A stretch of 64,000 bases of DNA, taken from an uncultured Paracoccaceae bacterium. Lineage in GTDB: Bacteria; Pseudomonadota; Alphaproteobacteria; Rhodobacterales; Rhodobacteraceae. Below the pieces are notes generated by a model. It was not told where the DNA came from. It saw only the letters and a list, made by a program, of their open reading frames with translations, and ran no database searches. A program made the position numbers and the translations under genes. Below are positions 19,369 through 28,267 of the stretch, piece by piece (the first letter of the stretch is position 1; each line of letters begins with the position of its first letter). The stretch covers positions 22,159 to 86,158 of the forward strand of contig CANKVU010000022.1 of assembly GCA_947487205.1 (NCBI GenBank), in the 5' to 3' direction.

Positions 19369-19857
19369 ATGCATACACGCGACCAGTTACCCCCTGCCGG
19401 GCGCATCGGTGTTATCTCCGACACCCATTCCCTGCTTCGCCCCGAGGCGCTCGAGGCCCTCGAAGGGGTGGACCGCATCCTGCATGCGGGCGATATCGGC
19501 GATCCCGGCCATCTCGACACGCTGGCCCGCATCGCCCCGGTGACGGCGATCCGCGGCAACATCGACCGCGGCGACTGGGCCGAGGCCCTGCCCGAAACGG
19601 CGACCCTCGCGGCGCTCGGCCTGCGGATCCACATGATCCACGACCGCAAGGCCCTGCGGGCCGATCCGCGGGCCGAAGGGTGGGATGTCGTGATCTCGGG
19701 CCATTCCCACAAGCCCGGCATCGACGAAACCGGGGGCGCCCTGTGGCTGAACCCCGGCGCGGCCGGCCCCCGTCGCTTTCGCCTTCCGGTCACGCTGGCC
19801 TTCCTCTGGGAGGAGGCGGGCCGCCCCCGCGCCATGATCCACCCCTTGCCCATCTGA
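19369..19857 (+). CDS. YfcE/MJ0936-like metallophosphoesterase
   Basis: This 162-residue protein has the ordered calcineurin-type motifs of the small YfcE group: GVISDTHS (metal ligands Asp and His), LHAGDIGD, RGNIDRGDW, and the paired histidine motif SGHSHKPG followed by LNPGAAGPRR. It hydrolyses phosphodiesters or phosphomonoesters with two metal ions in the cytosol; the natural substrate is unknown. The ATG giving MHTRDQLPPAGRIGVISD was chosen because conserved sequence starts ten residues later. It has no operon partner. Confidence 0.85.
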   Translation: MHTRDQLPPAGRIGVISDTHSLLRPEALEALEGVDRILHAGDIGDPGHLDTLARIAPVTAIRGNIDRGDWAEALPETATLAALGLRIHMIHDRKALRADPRAEGWDVVISGHSHKPGIDETGGALWLNPGAAGPRRFRLPVTLAFLWEEAGRPRAMIHPLPI

Positions 19858-20138
19858 CCTGTTTCCGGCCGAGTCGGCTTCGTGAGACGCCCTGGATTTG
19901 CCGAAGTCGTATTGCCGTCGCGCCTTTGGCGAGGCGACCTCTCGCGCGCGGCACGGGCTGACGATTCGCGGGATCGTGGATGGATGTCCGTCCCGATCGG
20001 ACGGGAATCATGGAACTCTCCTTCCGGCACCCGGAGCGTATTCCCGGCACCGGTCACGCCGTCGGCCAAGATACCGATCAACCTTCCCTTCGGCCGAGCC
20101 TGTTACGTTCCCCTTCCGGGACCAGACGGGAGAAGAGA

Positions 20139-20579
20139 ATGGTGGCGGGCAAGCAATGCGGTCTCTGCGGAGAATGGCTGTGCCAGACGGCTTTCGACGG
20201 GCGGGCCAAGGACTGCTCGGCCTGCCGCCGGACCGAGGCGGCGCGGCCCCCGCGCGGCCGAAGTCCAGTGGAAAGGGCTCTGACCCCTCGGGGTGCCAAG
20301 GCCGCCATCATGCAGGACGCCAGAGCGCGATCCGAGGCGGAAGGCGTGGCATACGAGGTGGATCACGTCATCCCGGTCAGGGGCAAGGTTCGCCGCAACT
20401 CGGACGACTGGGTGCTGGTCTGCGGGCTCGACATTCCCTCCAACTGGCAGATCGTGCCGAAAAGCGACAACCGGGAGAAGTGGATGTTTTTCAGCCGCGA
20501 TGACGCCCGCGTCGAGGAAGACCGGCTGCTGAAGCTGGCAACCGCGTCGTCACGAGGCCGGTCTGATCCGGGCGAATGA
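20139..20579 (+). CDS. HNH-endonuclease-like protein with N-terminal zinc finger
   Basis: The 146-residue product has an N-terminal CxxC...CxxC zinc-ribbon-like module (KQCGLCGEWLCQTAFDG, then DCSACRRTEA) and, from about residue 75, a fold like phage and mobile HNH nucleases: EVDHVIPVRGK with the DH pair, then VCGLDIPSNWQIVPKSDN. The normal final ligand region (NLQxLxxxxNxxKG) is present as NWQIVPKSDNREKW, with the last basic motif altered. The start is taken at the ATG preceded by GGGAGAAGAG. Such proteins nick or cut DNA in phages, introns or defence systems. It stands alone, so its role is unclear. Confidence 0.6.
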   Translation: MVAGKQCGLCGEWLCQTAFDGRAKDCSACRRTEAARPPRGRSPVERALTPRGAKAAIMQDARARSEAEGVAYEVDHVIPVRGKVRRNSDDWVLVCGLDIPSNWQIVPKSDNREKWMFFSRDDARVEEDRLLKLATASSRGRSDPGE

Positions 20580-20924
20580 CGCGCACCCTTGCCAAATCCC
20601 GCTGCCCCGACCGAAATCGAGCGGGCGAGGGATCGGATGCCCCGTTCGAGGGCCGTGATCCGAAAACCCGGCACGCTGGAGGCCGGTATCCGCGGACGCA
20701 TTCCGATCCATCCGTGCCCGCTTGCCGAGCTGTCCCCGGAGCGTATCCGTGCCGTTGCGCGCGCGTAGGTGGGTCTACCTGATCTGGGCGCAGGTGCAGC
20801 GCGCCTTTCCGGCCATGCGCCCGGGCTGATGCGCCTGGCGTTCCCCCGCGGCATCGAACCGAGGCGGGCTTCTCGCCATGGCGACGCGGGTTGAACGCAG
20901 CTTGCGACATGCGATGGTCGGATC
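20580..20924. other. Intergenic, no gene seen
   Basis: No frame with protein-like content and no RNA gene or strong hairpin was recognised between the HNH-like gene and the ion-channel gene. Confidence 0.35.
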
Positions 20925-21350
20925 ATGATCTTCCAGCTCGTTCTCGGCAGCGTCATCATCGGCATCACCGCTCTCGCGGCGGCGATGCTGTGGGCGGGCC
21001 TCGAAGCGATCCTGGTCCGCAGCCACGCCTGGATGACGCGTCCGCCCCATGGCCCGAAGCTGATGGCGATGGTGTCGCTCGCGGTGCTCTGCACCCTCCT
21101 GATGATGACGGCATCGGTCTGGATATGGGCCGTGGCCTTCTGGATCCTGCGGACCTTCGAGAGCTTCGAGGCGTCGCTGTACTTCTCCCTAGTCGTCTTC
21201 ACCACGCTGGGGTTCGGCGACGTGCTGCTGCCGGCCGAGTGGCGCCTGCTCGGAGGCCTGGCCGCCGCGAACGGTCTGCTGAGCTTCGGGATCCTCACGG
21301 CCATCCTGGTCGAGACGCTGCGCGAGACGCGGTCGCGGCAGCGGGGGTGA
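20925..21350 (+). CDS. Two-helix ion channel family protein (potassium-channel-like)
   Basis: This 141-residue membrane protein has an N-terminal segment (VLGSVIIGITALAAAMLWAG), a second at about residues 50-75, and a pore-type hairpin: SLYFSLVVFTTLGFGDVLLP with the TLGFGD selectivity-filter sequence, then a last helix AANGLLSFGILTAILVETL. This is the Ion_trans_2 pattern of small K+ channels; no cytosolic ligand domain is attached. The filter residue order differs slightly from TVGYGD, so ion preference is uncertain. The stop overlaps the start of the GNAT gene. Confidence 0.78.
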   Translation: MIFQLVLGSVIIGITALAAAMLWAGLEAILVRSHAWMTRPPHGPKLMAMVSLAVLCTLLMMTASVWIWAVAFWILRTFESFEASLYFSLVVFTTLGFGDVLLPAEWRLLGGLAAANGLLSFGILTAILVETLRETRSRQRG

Positions 21351-21880
21351 CGGCTTTGGGGCCCGGGCCAGCCCCCGTCGTGTTCCGGGATTACGCGGCC
21401 ACTGACAGGGATTGGGTCGCGCGCGAACACGTCCGGCACTACACGATGGTCGAAGGCTTCGATCCGTCCTTTGGCGAGGCGGTCCGCGGCGCCCTCGATC
21501 TGATCGATGCCGGGCGCGAAGATCCGACCGGCAAGTTCCTGATCGTCGAGGCGGCCGGGACGCGCCGCCCCGTGGGCTGCGTCTTCCTCATGGTCGAGCC
21601 GCCTGCGAGCGGCCGGCTCCGCCTGTTCTACCTGGACCAGGCGTATCGGGGCCGGGGGATCGGGAAGGACATGCTGGACGCCATGATCGCGCATGCCGCG
21701 GCGAACGGTCTCGAGAGGATCCGCGTGTCGACATTCGATCGCCATCTGGCGGCCTGCCGTCTCTATCGCGCGGCCGGCTTCACGCAAAGGGTCGGAGAGC
21801 CGTCCGTCGCCTTCGGGCAGGGATTGCGCCAGGTGGATTTCAAAAAGGACCTGGCGCCTGCAGGACGTATGGATGATTGA
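21347..21880 (+). CDS. GNAT family N-acetyltransferase
   Basis: This 177-residue protein contains the acetyl-CoA loop LDQAYRGRGIGKDMLDAMIA (motif RGxGIG) and the following strand RIRVSTFDRHLAACRLYRAA GF typical of GNAT enzymes. The GTG start overlaps the ion-channel stop (GTGA), implying translational coupling. The substrate may be a small amine or protein and cannot be told. An unrelated leading stretch in the same frame over the ion-channel gene is rejected as a shadow. Confidence 0.78.
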   Translation: MTALGPGPAPVVFRDYAATDRDWVAREHVRHYTMVEGFDPSFGEAVRGALDLIDAGREDPTGKFLIVEAAGTRRPVGCVFLMVEPPASGRLRLFYLDQAYRGRGIGKDMLDAMIAHAAANGLERIRVSTFDRHLAACRLYRAAGFTQRVGEPSVAFGQGLRQVDFKKDLAPAGRMDD

Positions 21881-22228
21881 GGCGCCCCGGGGCCTGGGGG
21901 CATCACGGGACCCGCCCGAGCCGCGCCGTGGAAACCCGTCCCGGGCGGGTCGCCCTCGACCCCGTAACGAGCGGCGAAATCCGCAAGCGCCCCTTGTCTG
22001 CCATCGTCCAGATCCGCGCGGCCCGGGAAAGGCCGGGCCAATCCGCCCGGCGTCACCGAGCCGCGCATCCGGCCCGGCCCTCGAAGAGATCCTCGCCGCA
22101 CCGGAAGCGGACGCGCATCGGCGGACCCTTTTCGGGCTCGGGCACTTCCCGGAGGCCCCTCGATGCGCGCCGTCTCGTCCCCGGTTACGGCGGGTGCGGA
22201 CCATGGCCGAGATAGCCACGGAGCTCGA
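21881..22228. other. Intergenic, no gene seen
   Basis: This is convergent space between the GNAT gene and the VPLPA-CTERM gene. No strong terminator hairpin with a T-run was found. Confidence 0.35.
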
Positions 22229-22822
22229 TCAGCTTCGCCGGCGCAGGAGCGCGAGGCCACCCAGAGCGGCCGCCAGCAGCGGCAGGCCCGCGGGCAGGGG
22301 GACGGGCGAGGGGGTGGGGGCCTCGGGCCCGGTCACCGTCCAGCTCCCTGGGCTCTCGGCGAAGGTCGAGCCGCCCTGGGCCATCTCGGCCAAGGTGCCA
22401 TCGATGTAGAAATCCTGGCCGTCGGTGGCGAGCGTCAGCCGGACGCCCGGATTGCCGTCCGCGTCGGTGTCGATGACGATCCTGCCGAACAGGACTTCCT
22501 GCCAGAAGACGCCGTGTCCCCACAGGTTGCTCCAGGCATAGGCATCGAGGAGCGTTCCGCCGGTCTCGGTGATCTTGGCCGGCTTGTCGGCGATCCAGTC
22601 AGCCTCAAAGTCGGCCCGGTAGGTGGCGTTCGACAGGGACGGCAGATCCACGACGATCCGGGCGCTCACATCGGTGATGCCGTCGAACCAGTCATGTTCC
22701 GTCGGCTCCTGGAGATAGGTGACCTCGTCGCCGTAGAAGGTGAACTCGTAGGGCACGGCCTGGGCCACGCCCGCCATGCCGAAGACCAGCGCGGCGGTGC
22801 CGGCCCACATCGTTACTCGCAT
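22229..22822 (-). CDS. VPLPA-CTERM sorting domain protein
   Basis: This 197-residue exported protein has an N-terminal signal peptide (MWAGTAALVFGMAGVAQAV, cleavage after AQA) and a classic C-terminal sorting tail: VPLPAGLPLLAAALGGLALL followed by arginines. In Rhodobacterales this tail is recognised by an exosortase/archaeosortase-like enzyme that anchors or processes the protein at the cell surface. The body (PYEFTFYGDEVTYLQ, DVSARIVVDLPSLSNATY) looks beta-rich. No exosortase gene is in the window, so processing must be encoded elsewhere. GGGAGA lies just before the ATG. Confidence 0.82.
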   Translation of the reverse strand: MRVTMWAGTAALVFGMAGVAQAVPYEFTFYGDEVTYLQEPTEHDWFDGITDVSARIVVDLPSLSNATYRADFEADWIADKPAKITETGGTLLDAYAWSNLWGHGVFWQEVLFGRIVIDTDADGNPGVRLTLATDGQDFYIDGTLAEMAQGGSTFAESPGSWTVTGPEAPTPSPVPLPAGLPLLAAALGGLALLRRRS

Positions 22823-23079
22823 CCCGAATCTCCCAGTGGAATGAATGCCCTATGGATAGCCGCTCGGCGGACGGGCGCACGCGGAATTGTCGCGCGAGGT
22901 CCGAATTTCGGTCTCGGCGGTCGAGGCCATTCGTCCGGCCCTTCGGGATCGGCCGGGCGCCCGAAGCGCGTGTTGGCCCGGGTCCGGGCCGCCCGGCCCC
23001 TTCCGAGGATCCCGGCAGGACGCAATCGCCTGGCCGCCCGAACGGGATCCCGACGCCTGCGCGGCGGGTCCGCCCCGCG

Positions 23080-23883
23080 TCACGTCCGCCGGTAGAGCCA
23101 CAGGGTGACGGGCGCCAGCACCCCGGTCAGGAGGACGGGCGCGAGGAGGGCGAGCCCGACCTGCGGCAAGGTCGCCGTCCCCGCCATCAGCCCGCGCATG
23201 GCGGTGGTCATCAGCGAGATCGGGTTCACCTCGACGAAGGCGCGCAGCCAGTCGGGCATCGTGTCCGGCTGGACCATGATGTTGGAGGCGAAGACCACCG
23301 GGAACAGCACGGTGAAGCCCAGCGTCATGACCGTGGTCGGCGTGCGGATCAGCAGCCCCAGGACGATGAACACCCACCCGATCCCGAAGCCGATCGCCAG
23401 CAGCAGCAGGAACGCGGCCACCACGCCCGGAAGGCCCGCATCGGGGCGGTAACCCAGGACGAGGCCGATCCCGAGGATGATCCCCCCGGCGATCAGGTGG
23501 CGCAGCAGATCCCCCACGACGAGGCCCGCGAAGGGCGCGAGCGGCCAGATCGGCAGGCTGCGGAACCGGTCGAACAGCCCCTTGCCGAGATCGGTCGAGA
23601 GGCCCATCCCCGAATAGACGGCGTTGAACGCCACCGTCTGCACCAGGATCCCGGGCAGGAAGAATTGCAGGTAGTCGCGCGTCGACCCGGCGAGAGCGCC
23701 GCCGAAGACGAAGGTGAAGAGCAACGTGAACATGAGCGGCGTCATCACGAGGTCGAAGAGCTGCTCGGGCACATGGCGGAACTTGAGCACCGCGCGCCAG
23801 CCGAAGGTCAGCGCGTTCGAGAGCGCCGAAGGCCGCGGCGGGCGCGGCATCGGCTGCAGGTTGGCCGGGGTGAGATCCGTCAT
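23080..23883 (-). CDS. DrrB-like ABC-2 exporter permease
   Basis: This 267-residue permease of the ABC-2 type has about six membrane segments, including PLMFTLLFTFVFGGALAG, GVVAAFLLLLAIGFGIGWVF and VLFPVVFASNIMV, and the region NPISLMTTAMRGLM typical of daunorubicin-resistance (DrrB) permeases. It pairs with the ATPase gene just upstream; the ATPase stop overlaps this start (ATGA). The pair probably exports a lipophilic drug, lipid or polyketide-like substrate across the inner membrane. Substrate unknown. Confidence 0.85.
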   Translation of the reverse strand: MTDLTPANLQPMPRPPRPSALSNALTFGWRAVLKFRHVPEQLFDLVMTPLMFTLLFTFVFGGALAGSTRDYLQFFLPGILVQTVAFNAVYSGMGLSTDLGKGLFDRFRSLPIWPLAPFAGLVVGDLLRHLIAGGIILGIGLVLGYRPDAGLPGVVAAFLLLLAIGFGIGWVFIVLGLLIRTPTTVMTLGFTVLFPVVFASNIMVQPDTMPDWLRAFVEVNPISLMTTAMRGLMAGTATLPQVGLALLAPVLLTGVLAPVTLWLYRRT

Positions 23884-24884
23884 GCGACCTCCTCCGGGGG
23901 CGGTCCGGCCGCGCCGGTGAGGGCGAAGAACACATCCTCGAGGCTGGGGGCGCCCATGGCGAAATCCTCCAGCGCGATGCCCGCCGCGACCAGCGCCGAC
24001 AGCGCCGCGCTCGCGGCCTCCGGCGTCCGCGCCATGACCGAGAGGCGCGCGCCTTCGGGGCTGCGCTGGACCGGCGCGGCGAGATGCTCCTCGAGCAGGG
24101 CCGCGGCGCGGTCCAGCGCCCCGGGATCGGCCAGCGCGACCTGCAGGAAGCCCGATCCGGTCGCGGCCTTCAGCTCCCGGCTGGTGCCCTCGGCGATCTT
24201 GCGGCCGTGGTCGATGACGGCGATCCGCCGGGCCAGCTGGTCGGCCTCTTCCAGGTACTGGGTGGTCAGGAGCACGGTGACGCCCGATTGCGCGAGGTGC
24301 CGGATCATCCGCCACACCCGCTGCCGGGCCGTCGGGTCGAGGCCGGTGGTCGGCTCGTCGAGGAACAGCACCCCCGGGGTGACGACCAGCGAGGCGGCGA
24401 TGTCCAGGCGCCGCCGCATGCCCCCCGAATAATCCTTCACCTGCCGGTGGCGCGCCTCGGTCAGCTCGAAGGCGGCGAGCAGATCGTCGGCCCGACGGCC
24501 GGCGGCCCGTCCGCCGAATCCCCAGAGGCGGGCGAGGAACACGAGGTTCTCGCGGCCCGTCAGGTCCTCGTCGAGCGAGGCGAACTGGCCGGTCATCGCG
24601 ATGGCGCCCCGCACGGCGGCGGGCGCGGTCAGAATGTCGTGCCCCATCACCGTGGCGGTGCCGGCATCGGGGCGCGTCAGGGTGGCGAGCATCCGCATCA
24701 GGGTCGTCTTGCCGGCGCCGTTCGGGCCGAGGATCGCGAAGATCATCCCCCGCGGCACGTCGAGGTCGATGCCGTCGACCGCCGTCAGGCCGCCGAACCG
24801 CTTGACCAGTCCGCGGGCCCGGATCGCGGCCACCTCCCGATCGGGCGTCGTGTCCGACAGGATGGTTGATCGGGTGTCCATCAT
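23880..24884 (-). CDS. DrrA-like ABC exporter ATPase
   Basis: This 334-residue ATPase has Walker A GPNGAGKTT, signature YSGGMRRRLDIAASL, Walker B VLFLDEPTTGLD and H-loop region LLTTQYLEEAD, matching the DrrA (daunorubicin resistance) subfamily with its C-terminal extension (ALEDFAMGAPSLEDVFFALTG). Two adjacent ATG codons are possible starts; the first, preceded by GGCAGG, is used. It is co-transcribed with the permease gene. Confidence 0.88.
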   Translation of the reverse strand: MMDTRSTILSDTTPDREVAAIRARGLVKRFGGLTAVDGIDLDVPRGMIFAILGPNGAGKTTLMRMLATLTRPDAGTATVMGHDILTAPAAVRGAIAMTGQFASLDEDLTGRENLVFLARLWGFGGRAAGRRADDLLAAFELTEARHRQVKDYSGGMRRRLDIAASLVVTPGVLFLDEPTTGLDPTARQRVWRMIRHLAQSGVTVLLTTQYLEEADQLARRIAVIDHGRKIAEGTSRELKAATGSGFLQVALADPGALDRAAALLEEHLAAPVQRSPEGARLSVMARTPEAASAALSALVAAGIALEDFAMGAPSLEDVFFALTGAAGPPPEEVA

Positions 24885-25272
24885 GCGCCTGCCAGAATCA
24901 CGATCCGCATGGGGCGGACACATAGCACGCGGCGCGCCGGTGCGGAGGCGGTTTTCGCGCCGCCGAGGCGGCGACGCTCCGAGCGCGCGCTTGCTCCGTC
25001 TCCACGCGTCTTCAGGGGCGTGATGTCTCACGTCGGGTACCGGTGGGGTTGCGTGCGGCCGGTCGAATCCGGAGGGCGGGGCCGGTCCCACGGTGGCGGT
25101 CCGTCCACGGAACCGGCGGCCGCTGGAGATGCCGGGCCTCGGACCGGCGCGGACCCATGCGATGAGGCCATAGCACCTTGCCGCGACGCGCCCTCGTTTG
25201 ACGGTCGGGCCGGGGCCATATCGGGCCTGCGCGGGGATTGCCGCGCCCCCGCCAATCCAGAGGAGCAGCCCC
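24885..25272. other. Intergenic, no gene seen
   Basis: This is divergent space upstream of the ABC exporter and the small 31-aa frame. Promoters for both are expected here, but no convincing -35/-10 pair was singled out. Confidence 0.35.
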
Positions 25273-25368
25273 ATGTTCACCCGTCTCAAGACCTTCCTGT
25301 CCGATCTCGCCCGCGCCGGCACGCCGGCTAGGAACCCCTTCGCCCCCGGACGGCCCGCGCGGGGCTGA
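25273..25368 (+). CDS. Putative small protein (31 aa)
   Basis: The short frame starts MFTRLKTFLSDLARAGTPAR and is preceded by an AGAGGAG ribosome site 8 bases before the ATG. The N-terminal half would form an amphipathic helix; the rest is proline- and arginine-rich. Support is only the ribosome site and helix. Not recognised as a family. Confidence 0.4.
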   Translation: MFTRLKTFLSDLARAGTPARNPFAPGRPARG

Positions 25369-25429
25369 GCCTGCGTCCCGCCCGGGACGGGTGATCGGGC
25401 GCGGGCCCGCAAAGGCCCCGCCCCGCCTC

Positions 25430-25621
25430 TCAGGTGCGGTTCGCCTGGTTCGGGTCCGCCGTCGATCCCGGGCCGGTGGTCGGATCCTCGGGGTCGCTGT
25501 CGTCGGGCCGGACATCGGGCCGCTCGTCGGATTGCTTGGGCAGGCCGGTGCGGTTCGCCTGGTTGGGGTCCGCCGTCGATCCGGCGCCGGTGCGGGGGTC
25601 CTTGTCGTCGTCGTCGGGCAT
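25430..25621 (-). CDS. Small acidic repeat protein (63 aa)
   Basis: The protein starts MPDDDDKDPRTG and holds two near-identical blocks, GAGSTADPNQANRTG and GPGSTADPNQANRT, separated by an acidic linker (SDERPDVRPDDSDPED). GGAGG lies before the chosen ATG; longer starts upstream give arginine/proline sequence without repeats. It has no cysteine, aromatic or membrane segment and is probably disordered. It lies opposite and 240 bp before the phoX-like gene. Function unknown. Confidence 0.55.
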   Translation of the reverse strand: MPDDDDKDPRTGAGSTADPNQANRTGLPKQSDERPDVRPDDSDPEDPTTGPGSTADPNQANRT

Positions 25622-25861
25622 GGGTTTCGCCTCCGTTGCCGTCGTCACCGCCCAATCGCGCCGCAGGCCCGCTTGTTCCGGGCAGGGCCCCCGGCGCGGG
25701 CGATGCCGCGGGGCGGATGCGGGCGTGGCGGTCATTGGCGGGGATCGGCGCATCCCGGCCGAGGTCTGTCATCGGATCGTCACCGCGAGGCGCTAAGGAC
25801 GGCGCCGGACGCCCCCCTCGGGGCCCGGTCCCCTCCCCGCAGCAGACAGCAGGACGCCGTC

Positions 25862-27940
25862 ATGACCGAGCAATCCAGCCATCCCTTCCGCACCAGCCAG
25901 CTCGAGGCGGCCGACGGCCCGGGGCTCAACCCGACCCGGAACCGCACCATGGGCGACATCATCGCGGCGCGCTTCTCGCGGCGCGGCTTCCTGAAGGGGT
26001 CGATGGCGGCGACCGCGATTTCGGCCACGGTCAGCCCGGCCGCGCTGATGTCGGCGCGCCCCGCCGCGGCGCAGGCGGAGGGGTCCGCCTTCGACTTTCC
26101 CGAGGTGACCGCGGGCGTCGATGCCGATCACCACGTCGCCGAGGGCTACGACGCGCAGGTGCTTCTGCGCTGGGGCGATCCGGTCTTCGCCGACGCGCCG
26201 GACTTCGATCCGCGCAACCAGTCCCCCGAGGCCCAGGAGCGCCAGTTCGGCTACAACAACGACTTCGTGGGCTTCATCCCCCTCGAAGGGTCGTCCGAGC
26301 ACGGCCTGCTGGTCGTCAACCACGAATACACGAACGAGCATCTGATGTTCCCCGGGATCGTCAGCCTCCAATCGGCGCCCGAGCCCACCGTGGCGCCCGA
26401 CGAAGAGACCGCCGAGGCGGACGAGCAGACCGCGACCGAGGCCGAGCTGACCCCCGCCGAGCCCGCCATGCCCGAAATCGTCGTGGCCCCCGCGGACGCC
26501 GCCCGCGCGAATATCGAGATGGCCGCGCATGGCGGCACCATCATCGAGATCCGGAAGGAGGACGGCCGGTGGGTGCCGGTGCTCGACGGGGCGCGCAACC
26601 GCCGCATCACCGCCACGACGCCGATGGAGGTGACCGGGCCCGCCGCCGGCCACCCCCGCCTGCAGACCGCCGCCGACCCCACCGGCCGCGCGGTCCTGGG
26701 CACGATCAACAATTGCGCCGGCGGCGTGACGCCGTGGGGCACCTACGTCATGGCCGAGGAGAACTTCCACGGCTACTTCATCGGGACCCTGCCCGAGGGC
26801 CATGCCGAGGCGGCCAATTACGAGCGCTACGGCGTGCCCGACAGCAGCTACGAATGGGGCCATTTCCACGACCGGTTCGACGTGTCGAAGGAGCCCAACG
26901 AGCCCAACCGCTTCGGCTGGGTCGTCGAGGTGGACGTGGACGATCCGCAATCGACGCCGAAGAAGCGCACCGCGCTCGGCCGCTTCAAGCACGAGGGCGC
27001 CGAGAGCATCGTCGCCCCGGACGGGCGCGTGGTGTTCTACCTCGGCGACGACGAGCGGTTCGACTACGTCTACAAGTTCGTCACCGCGGGCACCTACGAC
27101 CCCGAGGATCGCGCGGCGAACATGGACCTTCTGGACGAGGGCACGCTCTATGCCGCGCGCTTCGACGAGGGCGGCGGGGTCGAATGGCTGCCGCTCGTCC
27201 ATGGCGAGGGGCCGCTCACGGCCGAGAACGGGTTCGAATCGCAGGCCGACGTGCTGATCGAGACGCGCCGCGCCGCCGACGCGCTGGGCGCCACGCCGAT
27301 GGACCGCCCCGAGGATATCGAGCCGAACGGCGCCAACGGCCGCGTCTATGTGATGCTGACCAACAATACCGAGCGCGAAGAGGCCAATTCCGCCAATCCG
27401 CGCATCGACAACGCCTTCGGCCACATCGTCGAGATCGCCGAGGAGGGCGGCGATTTCGCGGCCACGCGCGGCACTTGGGAGATCCTCGTCCAGTGCGGCG
27501 ATCCCTCCATCGCCGAGGTGGGCGCCACCTTCTCGACCGCCACGTCCGAGAACGGCTGGTTCGGCATGCCCGACAATTGCGCCGTGGACAGCGAGGGGCG
27601 GCTCTGGGTGTCGACGGACGGCAATTCGCCGGCCGCCACGGGGCGGACCGACGGGCTCTGGGCGATGGACGTGGAGGGGGCGGCGCGCGGCACCTCGCGG
27701 CTGTTCTACCGGGTGCCGATCGGGGCCGAGATGTGCGGCCCCTGTCCGACGCCGGACCTCGCGACCTTCTTCGTCGCCGTCCAGCATCCCGGCGATGGCG
27801 GCGAGGATTGGGACGAGTTCGGGCGCCCGTCCTATTACGAGGACCTGTCAACGCGCTGGCCCGATTTCGACGACGACATGCCGGTGCGCCCCGCGGTCGT
27901 GGCGATCACCCGGCAGGGCGGCGGCCGCATCGGCGGCTGA
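25862..27940 (+). CDS. Tat-exported PhoX family phosphatase
   Basis: This 692-residue protein belongs to the DUF839/PhoX family. It has a twin-arginine signal (SRRGFLKGSMAATAISATVS, cleavage near AAAQA at about residue 70) and PhoX-type sequence (GYNNDFVGFIPLEG, LVVNHEYTNEHLMFPG, CAGGVTPWGTYVMAEENFHG, RFKHEGAESIVAPDGRVVFY, PDNCAVDSEGRLWVSTDGNS). PhoX enzymes are calcium- and iron-dependent periplasmic alkaline phosphatases that release phosphate from organic esters. An acidic insertion of about 50 residues (TAEADEQTATEAELTPAEPA) splits the N-terminal third. The distance to the signal suggests MGDIIAARFSRR (residue 30) as an alternative start. Confidence 0.85.
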   Translation: MTEQSSHPFRTSQLEAADGPGLNPTRNRTMGDIIAARFSRRGFLKGSMAATAISATVSPAALMSARPAAAQAEGSAFDFPEVTAGVDADHHVAEGYDAQVLLRWGDPVFADAPDFDPRNQSPEAQERQFGYNNDFVGFIPLEGSSEHGLLVVNHEYTNEHLMFPGIVSLQSAPEPTVAPDEETAEADEQTATEAELTPAEPAMPEIVVAPADAARANIEMAAHGGTIIEIRKEDGRWVPVLDGARNRRITATTPMEVTGPAAGHPRLQTAADPTGRAVLGTINNCAGGVTPWGTYVMAEENFHGYFIGTLPEGHAEAANYERYGVPDSSYEWGHFHDRFDVSKEPNEPNRFGWVVEVDVDDPQSTPKKRTALGRFKHEGAESIVAPDGRVVFYLGDDERFDYVYKFVTAGTYDPEDRAANMDLLDEGTLYAARFDEGGGVEWLPLVHGEGPLTAENGFESQADVLIETRRAADALGATPMDRPEDIEPNGANGRVYVMLTNNTEREEANSANPRIDNAFGHIVEIAEEGGDFAATRGTWEILVQCGDPSIAEVGATFSTATSENGWFGMPDNCAVDSEGRLWVSTDGNSPAATGRTDGLWAMDVEGAARGTSRLFYRVPIGAEMCGPCPTPDLATFFVAVQHPGDGGEDWDEFGRPSYYEDLSTRWPDFDDDMPVRPAVVAITRQGGGRIGG

Positions 27941-28267
27941 TCCCCGCACGCGCCGGAGATCGTCCGGCCAGGGGCGCGGGGACGCGCGCGCCCCCGACCG
28001 GCGGGGCGCGGACGGGGCGGGCAGGGCGGCCGCCCCTCCGCGCGGTGCCGTCCCGGCGGCGGCCGGGCGACGCGCCCCCGTTTGCGTCCCGCTCGGGCGC
28101 GCCGCCCCGCGCGGCCACGCCACCCGGCCTGCCCGGGTGACAGGCGCGCCTTCTTCGGGCCGGGTTCCGTGCTAGTCTCCACCGGGAGGGCGGTCGCGGT
28201 GATGCCTTTCGCCGCGATGTCCCCCCGATTCCGGAGGCCGGCCTCCGGCCAGCGCGCGAGGACCCGA
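27941..28267. other. Intergenic, no gene seen
   Basis: This is extremely GC-rich spacer between the phoX-like gene and the MFS gene. An in-frame upstream extension of the MFS gene from the ATG at 28202 is possible but adds only arginine-rich sequence. Confidence 0.35.
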
